Source: Actinomycetes bacterium
Lineage (GTDB): Bacteria; Actinomycetota; Actinomycetes; Nanopelagicales; Nanopelagicaceae
NCBI GenBank assembly: GCA_025360085.1
Contig: JANYCW010000055.1
Coordinates: forward strand, 1 to 59,240
Direction of reading: 5' to 3'
Length of the DNA: 59,240 nucleotides
A program made the position numbers and the translations under genes. The notes beneath the pieces were generated by a model. That model was not told the DNA's origin and did no database searches. It worked only from the letters and a program-made list of their open reading frames with translations. Shown here in pieces: positions 1 to 8,539 of this stretch (the first letter of the stretch is position 1; each line of letters opens with the position of its first letter).

Positions 1-17
1 TCGCTGCGGGCGCCCCG

Positions 18-36
18 CCCCCCCCCCCCCCCCCCC
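18..36. repeat. Homopolymer run of 19 C at the window edge
   Basis: Nineteen consecutive C residues follow a short GC-rich stretch with two further C-rich blocks. Nothing else in this AT-rich window looks like it. Its place at the extreme end suggests a contig edge; a G run read on the opposite strand is a known error of two-colour Illumina chemistry. A genuine homopolymer cannot be excluded. No gene function is proposed for positions 1-71 beyond a short CTGC/GCAG hairpin after the minus-strand stop. Confidence 0.7.
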
Positions 37-71
37 AACTCTTATTCTTTACTGCCTAGCAGGTACGGAGT

Positions 72-1139
72 TTAGATTCCGTTCGCTGTGCAGAGAGCTT
101 CGATGCCCTTACAGACATCTTCCTTCTTCTGGAAGCCATCAGCAATAACGTCCTTGACGTTTGCCTTTGTGATTCCAACTGGTACCAAGAGAACTGAAGG
201 CACATCTACGGTTCCGTTATTTACAGAACCTGTAGCTGTTGTTGCAGCCTCGCCCTTAAGCAATGCAATTGCTAGAGTTGCTGCGCCTTCTGCTTCGGCC
301 TTGATTGCCTTGTAAACAGTACCTGAGAGATCACCGGTAAGGATTGCACGCAATCCATCAACAGTTGCATCTTGTCCAGATACGCAGACCTTGCCATTGA
401 GCTTGTTCTTCTTAAGAACTGCTACAGCTGCAAGTCCAAGACCTTCGTTAGCTGCAACAACTGCGTCGAGCTTGCCGCCAGCCTTAGATAACTGCTGTTC
501 GAAAATGACTCCACCCTTTGCATTATCCCAATCTGGGACAGCCTGGTCATCAACGAGTGTGTAAGCCTTTGAATCGATCAAAGGACGTAGCACTGAGTCA
601 TATCCAGCCTTGAAAAGAGTTGCATTGTTATCTGTTGGTGAACCGTTCAAGTAAACGATACGTGCCTTCATTTTTCCTGCAGCATCAAGGCAAGACTTAA
701 TGCCCTCACCCTGAAGTCGGCCAACGGCCTCGTTGTCGAATGAAACGTAGTATGAAGCTGAGCCATTAAGTGTTAGACGGTCGTAGTCGATTGTCTTTAC
801 ACCTTGCTTAGCTGCTTTGTCTTGAACTGCTTTAGCTGAATCTGAGTCAAGGTTTACAAGAATGAGAACCTTGGCACCAGCTGTAAGCATTTGATCTGCA
901 ATTGTTGCAAATGCGGCCTTATCACCATTTGCATTTTGAATATCTACTTTAACTCCGGCGGCATCAAAGGCTGCTTGTAAGAAACCGCGATCAGCAGTTT
1001 CCCAACGATTTGATGATGCTGCATCTGGAAGAATTACTCCGACGAAACTATCTGCAGCTTTGTCGGCTTTTGAGCAACCTGTGAGCACGATTGCAATTGC
1101 AGCAAAAGCTGCAGTTATCGCGAGGCGGCGCTTTGTCAT
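72..1139 (-). CDS. xylF: Xylose-type sugar ABC transporter substrate-binding lipoprotein
   Basis: A 355-residue periplasmic-binding-protein-I type receptor. The N-terminus MTKRR plus a hydrophobic stretch ends in the lipobox LTGC (about residues 18-21), so the mature protein should be lipid-anchored outside the membrane. The mature part begins with VGVILPDAASSNRW, followed by NANGD and LILVNLDSD segments and a YDR motif typical of the XylF/ChvE branch, which binds xylose or related monosaccharides. The ATG at 1139 is preferred to an upstream in-frame start at 1169 because GAAAGGTG lies about 8 nt before it and the signal peptide starts there. ATPase and permease genes, if present, would lie beyond position 1. 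The exact sugar cannot be read from sequence. Confidence 0.82.
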   Translation of the reverse strand: MTKRRLAITAAFAAIAIVLTGCSKADKAADSFVGVILPDAASSNRWETADRGFLQAAFDAAGVKVDIQNANGDKAAFATIADQMLTAGAKVLILVNLDSDSAKAVQDKAAKQGVKTIDYDRLTLNGSASYYVSFDNEAVGRLQGEGIKSCLDAAGKMKARIVYLNGSPTDNNATLFKAGYDSVLRPLIDSKAYTLVDDQAVPDWDNAKGGVIFEQQLSKAGGKLDAVVAANEGLGLAAVAVLKKNKLNGKVCVSGQDATVDGLRAILTGDLSGTVYKAIKAEAEGAATLAIALLKGEAATTATGSVNNGTVDVPSVLLVPVGITKANVKDVIADGFQKKEDVCKGIEALCTANGI

Positions 1140-1237
1140 ATATGAAACACCTTTCGAAAGGAGAAGCACCCCAGGGCGAAGATTTTCCTGCCCCCATGAG
1201 GAGAGTGCATCTACCGCGCAACATTAGTAGAGATGTT

Positions 1238-1294
1238 CAATTTCGTCACTAGCCAAATTGATGAAAACCAATCAATTACCTAACAATTAGGTAA
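1238..1294. promoter_or_regulatory. Cluster of three inverted repeats in the xylF/argS divergent spacer
   Basis: Three perfect inverted repeats lie end to end. CAATTT (1238-1243) pairs with AAATTG (1255-1260), AATTGAT (1256-1262) pairs with ATCAATT (1271-1277), and TTACCTAA (1276-1283) pairs with TTAGGTAA (1287-1294). They are AT-rich with no T run after them, so they resemble operators more than terminators. The last one covers the place where the -35 of the argS promoter should lie. A sugar-responsive repressor controlling the binding-protein gene is the likely user, but this is inference. Confidence 0.45.
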
Positions 1295-1314
1295 CGCCTC
1301 AAGGGTCGCGACGG

Positions 1315-1320
1315 TAACCT
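1315..1320 (+). promoter_or_regulatory. -10 box of leaderless argS promoter
   Basis: TAACCT ends 6 nt before the GTG of argS, so transcription would begin at or next to the start codon. No Shine-Dalgarno sequence is present between them. No convincing -35 is visible; the expected position overlaps the right arm of the 1276-1294 palindrome. Confidence 0.5.
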
Positions 1321-1326
1321 TGGCAC

Positions 1327-2991
1327 GTGTCATCACAGGTAGAGATTCTTGAAACCGCGATAAAAGCCGCGATACATCGAGCTATCTCGACTGGCGAGAT
1401 ATTGAGTGCAACTCCAGCGACCATCACATTAGATCGGCCCAAGAATCGATCCCATGGTGACTATGCCACCTCCGTGGCTCTGCAGTTAGCCAAGTCGGCA
1501 GGAAAGAGCCCTCGTGATGTTGCGCAGATCATCATTGATCACTTAAGCAGCACCGATGAAATCTCAAAGTTAGAGATTGCAGGTCCTGGCTTTATAAATA
1601 TCACTTTAAATCGCGCTGGCCAAGCCAAACTTGTCTGGAAAATTTTAGAGTCCGGAAAAAATTTTGGCCATAGCAATTCGCTCAATGGAGTTCGCATAAA
1701 TCTCGAATTTATTAGTGCAAATCCAACGGGACCTCTGCATTTGGGACATACACGTTGGGCAGCGGTTGGCGATGCACTTGGAAGAGTGCTCAGTGCCGTC
1801 GGCGCCGACGTCACCCGTGAGTTTTATATTAATGACCGCGGCAATCAGATGGATCTATTCGGAGCATCTATTGAGGCGTCAGCCCTTGGCGAAGCGATAC
1901 CTGAAAATGGTTACCAAGGTGATTACATTGTTGATCTAGCCAAAGAGGTCCTTGAGGTTGATCCGACAATCGCTTCGCTTCCAGTCGGTGATCGGCTCGT
2001 CGCATTCCGCGAGGCAGCATATGTTCTGCAGTTAAAGGATCAGAAACAAACGTTAGATAATTTTGGCACGCACTTCGATATCTGGTTTTCAGAGCGCTCT
2101 TTACACGATCAAGGCGCCGTCGAGCACGGTGTCGAAAAACTTCGCGCCCAGGGTCATGTCTTTGAACTCGAGGGCGCAGTATGGTTACGCACAACTGATT
2201 TCGGTGATGATAAAGATCGAGTTTTAATAAAATCTGATGGCTCGCTTACTTATTTTTCATCTGATACTGCATATTACATTAATAAACGCGAACGCGGCTT
2301 TGATATCTGTATTTATATGTTGGGTGCTGACCATCACGGCTATGTTGGCCGGCTAAAAGCGACGGCAGCATGTGCTGGCGATGATCCCGAGTACAACATT
2401 CATGTGCTCATTGGTCAGTTAGTAAAGATTATGGAGGCAGGCCAAGAAGTAAAGCTCTCAAAACGCGCGGGTACAATTATTACTCTTGAAGAGCTAGTCG
2501 CAAAAGTTGGCGTAGATGCGGCCAGATACACATTAATTAGATATCCGGTGGATACTCCGATGGTTATGGATATTGATATTTTAAAACGCAACACAAATGA
2601 AAACCCGGTTTATTATGTCCAGTACGCCCATGCACGAATTACCGCGGTTCTGCGCAATGCAGGTGAGCTAAAAATCCCCCTTGATGTAGAGAGTTTTGAT
2701 GCATCTCAGTTAATTCATGATCGCGAAAATGAGCTTTTAGGTGCACTTGCAAACTTCCCGCGCGTTGTTGCTACCGCGGCAGAGTTGCGCCAGCCTCACC
2801 GCATTTCGCGTTATCTTGAGGATTTAGCCGGCACATATCACGGTTTTTATGCAGATTGTCGTGTGCTGCCAATGGGTGAAGAAAATCCATCGCCCCTGCA
2901 TATCGCACGGTTACTTCTATGCTCAGCCACGAGAACGGTCATTGCCAATGGACTCGATTTATTAGGTGTAAGCGCACCGGAGAGGATGTAA
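1327..2991 (+). CDS. argS: Arginyl-tRNA synthetase
   Basis: A 554-residue class I aminoacyl-tRNA synthetase that charges tRNA-Arg in the cytoplasm. The N-terminal domain (about 1-100) has the Arg-tRNA-binding fold. The HIGH signature appears as HLGH at residues 138-141 after ANPTGP, and the KMSKS signature as KLSKR within VKLSKRAGT. The C-terminus is the helical anticodon-binding domain with YVQYAHAR and a terminal GLxLLGV segment ending in RM. Length is normal. The GTG at 1327 is supported by the -10 box 6 nt upstream. It heads the argS-lysA-hom-thrC-thrB cluster; lysA begins 2 nt after its stop. Confidence 0.97.
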   Translation: MSSQVEILETAIKAAIHRAISTGEILSATPATITLDRPKNRSHGDYATSVALQLAKSAGKSPRDVAQIIIDHLSSTDEISKLEIAGPGFINITLNRAGQAKLVWKILESGKNFGHSNSLNGVRINLEFISANPTGPLHLGHTRWAAVGDALGRVLSAVGADVTREFYINDRGNQMDLFGASIEASALGEAIPENGYQGDYIVDLAKEVLEVDPTIASLPVGDRLVAFREAAYVLQLKDQKQTLDNFGTHFDIWFSERSLHDQGAVEHGVEKLRAQGHVFELEGAVWLRTTDFGDDKDRVLIKSDGSLTYFSSDTAYYINKRERGFDICIYMLGADHHGYVGRLKATAACAGDDPEYNIHVLIGQLVKIMEAGQEVKLSKRAGTIITLEELVAKVGVDAARYTLIRYPVDTPMVMDIDILKRNTNENPVYYVQYAHARITAVLRNAGELKIPLDVESFDASQLIHDRENELLGALANFPRVVATAAELRQPHRISRYLEDLAGTYHGFYADCRVLPMGEENPSPLHIARLLLCSATRTVIANGLDLLGVSAPERM

Positions 2992-2993
2992 CT

Positions 2994-4301
2994 ATGTGGT
3001 CAGTTAATGTTTTAATAGGAAATGAGTTATCAATCTCGGGTCTTACAGCAACGGCTCTAGCTAACGAGTTTGCAACGCCTGTATTTATTTTGGATGAGGT
3101 CGATTTTCGTTCTCGTGCGATAAATTGGGACCGCACCCTGAAGCTGGCTTTTAATGAAAGCGCTGGAATGGTTTACTACGCAGCTAAAGCTTTTATCTGT
3201 ACCGAAGTAGCACGTTGGATCAATGATATTGGAATTGGTATCGATGTCTGTACTGGGGGAGAGCTCTCCGTTGCCCTTGCCGGTGGAATCAATCCAGAAA
3301 AGATTGAGTTTCATGGCAATAATAAATCGTTAGCTGAAATCGATAAGGCAGTTTTGGTGGGCGTAGGAACAATCGTGATTGATTCTTTGGTTGAGATCGA
3401 ACGTGTGAGCGCCGTTGCAAATAAATATGGCGTAGTGCAGAAAATTTTACTTCGTTTAACTCCTGGCATCGAGGCGCATACGCATGAATCGATTGCAACT
3501 GCCCACGAAGATGTTAAATTTGGGTTTTCAATTGCCAGTGGCGCTGCATGGAAGGCGATTGAAGAAGTACACAAACATACTTCAATAAAACTGCACGGTT
3601 TTCATGCTCATATCGGTTCGCAGATTTTAGATACTGATTCATTTGCAATCAGTGCCGAGCGGCTGATTGCCCTGTTAGCTCAATATCGAGATGTGTTTTC
3701 TTCTGAACTCCCTGAGCTCAATTTAGGCGGAGGATATGGAATCCATTATTTGCCAAGTGATGAAGAGTTAGAACCATCAGTTGCAATAAAAGCTCTGGCA
3801 ACGTCCGTTACCACGAACTGCCGCATGCATAATTTGGCGGTGCCTCAAATTTCAATCGAACCAGGTAGGGCAATCGTTGGCCCATCAATGCTAACTTTGT
3901 ATGAAGTTGGCACTGTAAAAGATGTGGTGCTAGAAAATGGTAAGAGTCGACGTTATATTTCCGTTGATGGAGGCATGAGCGAAAATATTAGGCCGGCTTT
4001 ATATGCCGCCGATTACACTGCAGTTCTCGCAAATCGAACTAGTACCAGTGAACTCATTTCAACCCGTTTAGTCGGCAAACACTGCGAAACCGGCGACATT
4101 CTTATTCGCGACATTGCTCTAGCTGATGATATTGCTCCAGGAGATTTGCTTGCTACTCCTGCAACTGGTGCATATGGACGAAGTATGGCCAGTAATTACA
4201 ATCATGTCCCACGTCCTCCAGTTGTTGCAGTTAATGATGGAAAAGCCCGTGTGATTGTTCGTCGAGAGACTGAGGCCGATTTGTTGGGATTAGATATTTA
4301 A
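2994..4301 (+). CDS. lysA: Diaminopimelate decarboxylase
   Basis: A 435-residue PLP-dependent fold-III decarboxylase that makes L-lysine from meso-diaminopimelate, the last step of lysine synthesis. The PLP lysine is K65 in YYAAKAF. Other landmarks are HAHIGSQI, the phosphate-binding NLGGGYGI, EPGRAIVG, and CETGDIL, which carries the catalytic Cys supplied across the dimer. The ATG at 2994 has GGAGAGG just upstream and follows the argS stop by 2 nt; the longer frame reaching into argS is rejected. Cotranscription with argS and hom is likely. Confidence 0.96.
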   Translation: MWSVNVLIGNELSISGLTATALANEFATPVFILDEVDFRSRAINWDRTLKLAFNESAGMVYYAAKAFICTEVARWINDIGIGIDVCTGGELSVALAGGINPEKIEFHGNNKSLAEIDKAVLVGVGTIVIDSLVEIERVSAVANKYGVVQKILLRLTPGIEAHTHESIATAHEDVKFGFSIASGAAWKAIEEVHKHTSIKLHGFHAHIGSQILDTDSFAISAERLIALLAQYRDVFSSELPELNLGGGYGIHYLPSDEELEPSVAIKALATSVTTNCRMHNLAVPQISIEPGRAIVGPSMLTLYEVGTVKDVVLENGKSRRYISVDGGMSENIRPALYAADYTAVLANRTSTSELISTRLVGKHCETGDILIRDIALADDIAPGDLLATPATGAYGRSMASNYNHVPRPPVVAVNDGKARVIVRRETEADLLGLDI

Positions 4302-4335
4302 CGCCGTTAGCGGCATCTGTGAAAGAATAACCCGC

Positions 4336-5631
4336 ATGGACGCAGGTTTGAAAACAATCTCAATTGGGATGCTGGGTGCTGGAGTTGTGGGCAGTCAAGT
4401 TGCTCGCTTGCTTCAATCTGATCGTCAAGAACTCTCAGATCGCTCAGGTGCATTACTTGTTTTGAAAAAAGTTGGAGTACGCACCAATACGGCTCGAGAA
4501 GGAATTGACGCCTCATTGATTACTACAGACTTACATTCGATAGTTACTGACCCCGAAATCAATATTGTTGTCGAAGTTTTAGGTGGAATTGAACCAGCAC
4601 GCACCTTAATTCTAGAGGCGATTAAAAATAAGAAATCGGTAATTACCGCCAACAAAGCTCTGCTTGCAACACATGGTCATGAACTCTTTAACGCCGCAGA
4701 TGCTGCGAAAGTAGATTTGTATTACGAAGCCGCGGTTGCTGGTGCGATTCCTATTATCCGATCCATGCGTGAATCGTTGGCTGGTGATCAAATAACTCGT
4801 GTGATGGGAATTGTTAACGGAACAACTAATTATATTTTGACGAAAATGCATGAAGAAGGCCGAGAGTTTGCCGAAGTCCTACGAGAGGCACAAGAATTGG
4901 GTTTTGCCGAGGCCGATCCAACGGCCGATATTGGCGGCCACGATGCCGCGGCAAAGGCAGCCCTACTAGCAAGCCTTGCCTTTCACAGTACCGTAACAAT
5001 CGATGAGGTTTATTGTGAAGGCATTACATCAATTTCTATCGATGATGTGAATGCTGCCAAATCTATGGGCTGTATTATCAAGTTATTGGCCATAGCCGAA
5101 CTCACGGTAAAAGATGAGATTTCAGTGCGCGTGCATCCAGTAATTCTGCCCAACTCGCATCCTCTGGCCTCAGTTCGAAATGCATTTAACGCGGTGTACG
5201 TGGAGTCTGAAGCCGCTGGAGAGTTAATGTTTTACGGCCGAGGGGCAGGGGGCGCACCAACGGCTTCAGCTATTTTGGGTGATTTAGTCGCCGTCACTAG
5301 ACACCGTGCATATTCAACTGTTGGTTATGGAGAGTCTGATTACGCCGATTTAGATATTGCTCCAATGGGCGAAGTTAAATCACAGTTCTTTGTACGCTTA
5401 CAAGTGGCCGATAAATCTGGTGTTTTAGCATCTATTGCTCAAACTTTCGCAAGTGAAGATATTTCAATTCAAACTGTTCGCCAGTCAGGACTTGGCAAGG
5501 ACGCCGAACTTGTAGTCGTTACTCACGCAGCCTCTGAATCTTCCTTGACTGCCTGCATTGAGAAGTTAACGGCAATGGAAATTGTAAGTAAGGTTGAATC
5601 GGTAATTCGTGTTGAAGGCGCGGTTTCTTAA
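4336..5631 (+). CDS. hom: Homoserine dehydrogenase
   Basis: A 431-residue NAD(P)-dependent enzyme that reduces aspartate semialdehyde to homoserine, the branch point to threonine and methionine. The Rossmann dinucleotide motif GMLGAGVVG is at residues 11-19. The central part has the family segments GIVNGTTNYIL and GFAEADPTADIGGHDAA. The last ~80 residues (FFVRLQVADKSGVLASIAQTF onward) form an ACT domain, the usual site of threonine feedback. The monofunctional form without a fused aspartokinase is normal in Actinobacteria. The 34-nt gap to lysA holds a small GCCG/CGGC hairpin and no clear Shine-Dalgarno. thrC starts directly after its stop. Confidence 0.96.
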   Translation: MDAGLKTISIGMLGAGVVGSQVARLLQSDRQELSDRSGALLVLKKVGVRTNTAREGIDASLITTDLHSIVTDPEINIVVEVLGGIEPARTLILEAIKNKKSVITANKALLATHGHELFNAADAAKVDLYYEAAVAGAIPIIRSMRESLAGDQITRVMGIVNGTTNYILTKMHEEGREFAEVLREAQELGFAEADPTADIGGHDAAAKAALLASLAFHSTVTIDEVYCEGITSISIDDVNAAKSMGCIIKLLAIAELTVKDEISVRVHPVILPNSHPLASVRNAFNAVYVESEAAGELMFYGRGAGGAPTASAILGDLVAVTRHRAYSTVGYGESDYADLDIAPMGEVKSQFFVRLQVADKSGVLASIAQTFASEDISIQTVRQSGLGKDAELVVVTHAASESSLTACIEKLTAMEIVSKVESVIRVEGAVS

Positions 5632-6753
5632 ATGGCGATTTTTAAGAGATCAGTTAAGAAAGAATCTGAAAAAATTAGTGTTGTTGGGAAAGTAGGTGCC
5701 CATCAATGGCGAGGTGTCATTGAGGAGTACCGTCACCGTTTACCAGTTAATCCAAACACTCCAATAATCACATTGCTAGAAGGTGGCACTCCACTTATTC
5801 ATGCGGCATTTCTTTCAGAGTTATTAGGCAATGACGTCTGGATTAAATATGAAGGTCTCAATCCAACCGGATCTTTCAAAGATCGCGGCATGACTATGGC
5901 AATTTCAAAAGCGGCTGAAGCCGGTGCAAAGGTCGTCATCTGTGCTTCAACGGGAAATACTTCGGCTTCTGCTGCAGCGTATGCCGTAAAGGCTGGAATG
6001 ATACCGGCAGTTTTAATTCCTAAAGGAAAGATTGCAATGGGCAAACTTGCTCAAGCCCTTATTCATGGGTCAACTATTGTTCAAGTAAATGGCAATTTTG
6101 ATGATTGCTTAAGGCTGGCCCGCGAACTATCTGATAACTATCCCGTTGCACTTGTTAACTCCGTTAATCCATTTCGAATTGAAGGTCAGAAAACTGCAGC
6201 TTTTGAGGTCGTCGATATGTTAGGCAAGGCTCCAGATATTCATGCCCTGCCAGTTGGTAACGCGGGAAATATCACCGCTTACTGGAAGGGCTATAAGGAG
6301 TACCACGCAGATGGCATGGCCGCTTCTTTGCCGGCGATGTATGGCTTTCAAGCCGCTGGGGCAGCGCCGATTGTAAAGGGCAAAATCGTTAAGAACCCAG
6401 ACACCATCGCAACCGCAATTCGCATAGGAAATCCGGCCTCCTGGGAACAGGCCGTGAAAGCGCGCGATTCGTCAGGTGGTGTGATTGGCTCAGTTACAGA
6501 TAAAGAGATTCTTGCGGCATACCGTCTCATCGCAGCTAAAGAGGGAGTCTTTGTTGAGCCATCATCGGCGGCCGGTTTAGCCGGACTCATTAAATTAAAA
6601 AAAGCGCGCAAATTACCAAAGGGCAAAACCATCGTAATTACCGTTACAGGCCACGGTTTAAAAGATATTCAATATGCTTTGGAAAGTGCGAAAAAGCCCG
6701 TAGCAATTTCGGTCAATGTTCAAGCTGCTGCGAAGGCTTTAGGTTTTAAGTAA
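5632..6753 (+). CDS. thrC: Threonine synthase
   Basis: A 373-residue PLP enzyme of fold type II that converts O-phosphohomoserine to threonine. The PLP lysine is K83 in the motif GSFKDRG (80-86). ASTGNTSAS forms the phosphate/substrate loop, and GNAGN lies mid-protein. The compact length is that of the bacterial/actinobacterial subclass, not the ~500-residue fungal/plant type. Its ATG abuts the hom stop with no spacer, and thrB starts 1 nt after its own stop, so translation of hom-thrC-thrB is probably coupled. The 30-residue N-terminal extension is Lys-rich ([12 protein letters not shown]) and not conserved in my memory of the family. Confidence 0.96.
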   Translation: MAIFKRSVKKESEKISVVGKVGAHQWRGVIEEYRHRLPVNPNTPIITLLEGGTPLIHAAFLSELLGNDVWIKYEGLNPTGSFKDRGMTMAISKAAEAGAKVVICASTGNTSASAAAYAVKAGMIPAVLIPKGKIAMGKLAQALIHGSTIVQVNGNFDDCLRLARELSDNYPVALVNSVNPFRIEGQKTAAFEVVDMLGKAPDIHALPVGNAGNITAYWKGYKEYHADGMAASLPAMYGFQAAGAAPIVKGKIVKNPDTIATAIRIGNPASWEQAVKARDSSGGVIGSVTDKEILAAYRLIAAKEGVFVEPSSAAGLAGLIKLKKARKLPKGKTIVITVTGHGLKDIQYALESAKKPVAISVNVQAAAKALGFK

Positions 6754-6754
6754 A

Positions 6755-7684
6755 ATGAAACCAGTTTTTAAAGCCCAACCTATGCAGGTACAAGTGCCGG
6801 CAACGAGTGCCAATCTTGGACCTGGCTTTGACAGCTTAGGTTTAGCCCTTGCTCTCTACGACCGATACATCGCACAAGTTCTAGATGAAGTAATCATTGA
6901 TATAGATATTACGGGTGAGGGTGCTGAGAATCTGCCCCGCAATGAAAAGAACTTAGTAATTAAATCTATGTATAAAGGTTTTGAATTTTTTGGCGGAAAA
7001 CCTCGCGGAGTAGCCCTGCGTGCATTAAATGTTATTCCTCATAGCCGAGGACTTGGCTCTTCGGCAAGTGCAATTGTTGGTGGCTTATCACTTGCACGCG
7101 CACTTGTCTTAGGTGGCAATGAACGGATGAGCAATGATGACATGTTGAATTTGGCAAGTGAGATTGAGGGACACCCCGACAATGTTGCCGCGGCAATATA
7201 CGGCGGTTCAACGGTTGCTTGGCAAGAGAATCAACACGGACACGACGTGGCTCGCTCAGTGCAGTTAGAGGTTGATCCTCGAATTAGCGCCATTGCTTTC
7301 GTGCCATCGATAATGGTTTCAACATTTAAGGCGCGTAAAATGCTTCCCGAATTAGTCACGCATGCCGATGCAGTGAAGAATTCGGCAAACACCGCACTTC
7401 TCGTTCATGCGCTACAACACCGCCCTGATTTACTTCACACCGCGACGGCGGATTTTTTACATCAGACATATCGAGCCGAAGCGATGCCTGCCTCATTTGC
7501 CCTTCTCACAAAACTTCGTAAAGCAGGGGTTGCTGCATTTATTTCAGGTGCCGGTCCCACTGTTTTAGTTCTTCATATAGGGGGAGCGGTGGAAGTAGAT
7601 GAGCTCACTCGAGCCGCGGGTGAGAAATTCACCGCTATGGCCCTTGGTATATCTCGCCACGGCGCGAGTCTGATTTCTTCGTAA
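6755..7684 (+). CDS. thrB: Homoserine kinase
   Basis: A 309-residue GHMP-superfamily kinase that phosphorylates homoserine to feed threonine synthase. Motif 1 is PATSANLGPGFDSLGLAL (about 15-32), the ATP-binding motif 2 is PHSRGLGSSAS (95-105), and motif 3 is SGAGPTVLVL near the C-terminus. Length is typical. It is the last gene of the threonine cluster; a long gene-poor gap follows. An in-frame Met at residue 10 could be an alternative start. Confidence 0.95.
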   Translation: MKPVFKAQPMQVQVPATSANLGPGFDSLGLALALYDRYIAQVLDEVIIDIDITGEGAENLPRNEKNLVIKSMYKGFEFFGGKPRGVALRALNVIPHSRGLGSSASAIVGGLSLARALVLGGNERMSNDDMLNLASEIEGHPDNVAAAIYGGSTVAWQENQHGHDVARSVQLEVDPRISAIAFVPSIMVSTFKARKMLPELVTHADAVKNSANTALLVHALQHRPDLLHTATADFLHQTYRAEAMPASFALLTKLRKAGVAAFISGAGPTVLVLHIGGAVEVDELTRAAGEKFTAMALGISRHGASLISS

Positions 7685-7741
7685 TTTTTCAATCTACCCT
7701 CTGACTCTAACTATCTCACTAGGTGATCTCAGCGAGCCCTT

Positions 7742-8240
7742 GCGCTCTCTTACTGTAGCGATCTTCTTAAGGCCGCAGGTATTAACAATCCGCCTAAGAC
7801 ATGGGAGCAATGGCGCGCAGATGCAAAGACTCTCACTAATAGCTCAACTGGTAAATACGGTTATTACATTCCTCAGTGGGACAACGCCTTTCCTGTTGTA
7901 CTGACTTGGTCAGCCGGCTGTGACGTCATTGATAAAACGGAAACGTCGATCTCAATACCCCAGCATTCCGAAAGGCCGTTGATCTATATACGGGTTTCCA
8001 TGCTGACAAAAACCTGCCCTCAAATTCTGATTTCGATCAGACTCTCGAGATCTGGCCTCTTTTGGCAACACGTTATGCCAAGGAGAGAGTGGTACTTGGC
8101 TACAACCTTCTCAACGAAGCAATCTAACCCATTGGAAGGGATGCACTCGCAGGATTCTCTCACCATAGAGTACCTACAACCGGGTTAGCGCGAAGGCTTT
8201 AACTTTGAGCAGAGCGATGGCGATTCATCTTGCCTTACAC
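7742..8240 (+). pseudogene. Decayed sugar ABC transporter substrate-binding protein fragment
   Basis: Read by eye in three frames, this stretch gives a broken family-1 extracellular solute-binding protein. Frame A from 7742 reads through LLKAAGINNPPKTWEQW and TGKYGYYIPQW to about 7945. Frame B (7951-8127) continues with NTPAFRKAVDLYTGF, then LLATRYAKERVV, and stops at the TAA of 8125-8127. A third, weaker piece reads GFNFEQSDGDS around 8200-8235. The order matches the middle of a MalE/UgpB-like receptor. There is no start codon, signal peptide or C-terminus, and at least one frameshift near 7940-7951. The parts before 7742 and after 8240 show nothing recognisable. Confidence 0.72.
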
Positions 8241-8252
8241 TCACAGTGAGTG
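8238..8252. repeat. Perfect palindrome CACTCAC-A-GTGAGTG
   Basis: Two 7-nt arms separated by one A lie within the gene-poor gap, at the edge of the decayed gene. No T run follows, so it is not a typical intrinsic terminator. It might be a DNA-binding site or chance; function is unknown. Confidence 0.35.
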
Positions 8253-8392
8253 AGCGTGGTTTCAGGGTAAGTGCACAAAAGTCGGTTGGCCTATTAAGAA
8301 TTCGATTAACGTAGCACCTCCTCGTGGGTGGTTGGATGAGCTCCTGCTGTGTAAGGTTTGAGAGAACTCATTTTTGAGAACCCATCCTAATT

Positions 8393-8421
8393 TTGCTCTA
8401 AGGCGCAGCCCCTGCTACCCT
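8393..8421 (+). promoter_or_regulatory. Promoter for rho (-35 TTGCTC, -10 TACCCT)
   Basis: TTGCTC (8393-8398) and TACCCT (8416-8421) are separated by exactly 17 nt, a good housekeeping-sigma match. Transcription would start near 8428, giving an mRNA leader of about 110 nt before the rho ATG. The leader contains GGGTTT/AAACCC (8496-8501/8509-8514) and two copies of CTAGACC (8433-8439 and 8515-8521), either of which could pair with GGTC at 8449-8452. Confidence 0.5.
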
Positions 8422-8539
8422 CTAGCCATCTGCTAGACCTTTTATTTTGGTCAGAAACACATCAGATAATTAAGACACATAATCCACGGTTTTATGGGTT
8501 TTACGTATAAACCCCTAGACCAATAGCGAAAAGAAACAG

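Noticed and set aside
88-315. Plus-strand open frame of 75 codons
   Set aside because: It is antisense to the conserved sugar-binding protein and has no ribosome site or family resemblance.
7979-8188. Open frame of 69 codons in the thrB-rho gap
   Set aside because: It runs in a different frame from the recognisable solute-binding-protein pieces and its product matches nothing; the pseudogene reading explains the sequence better.
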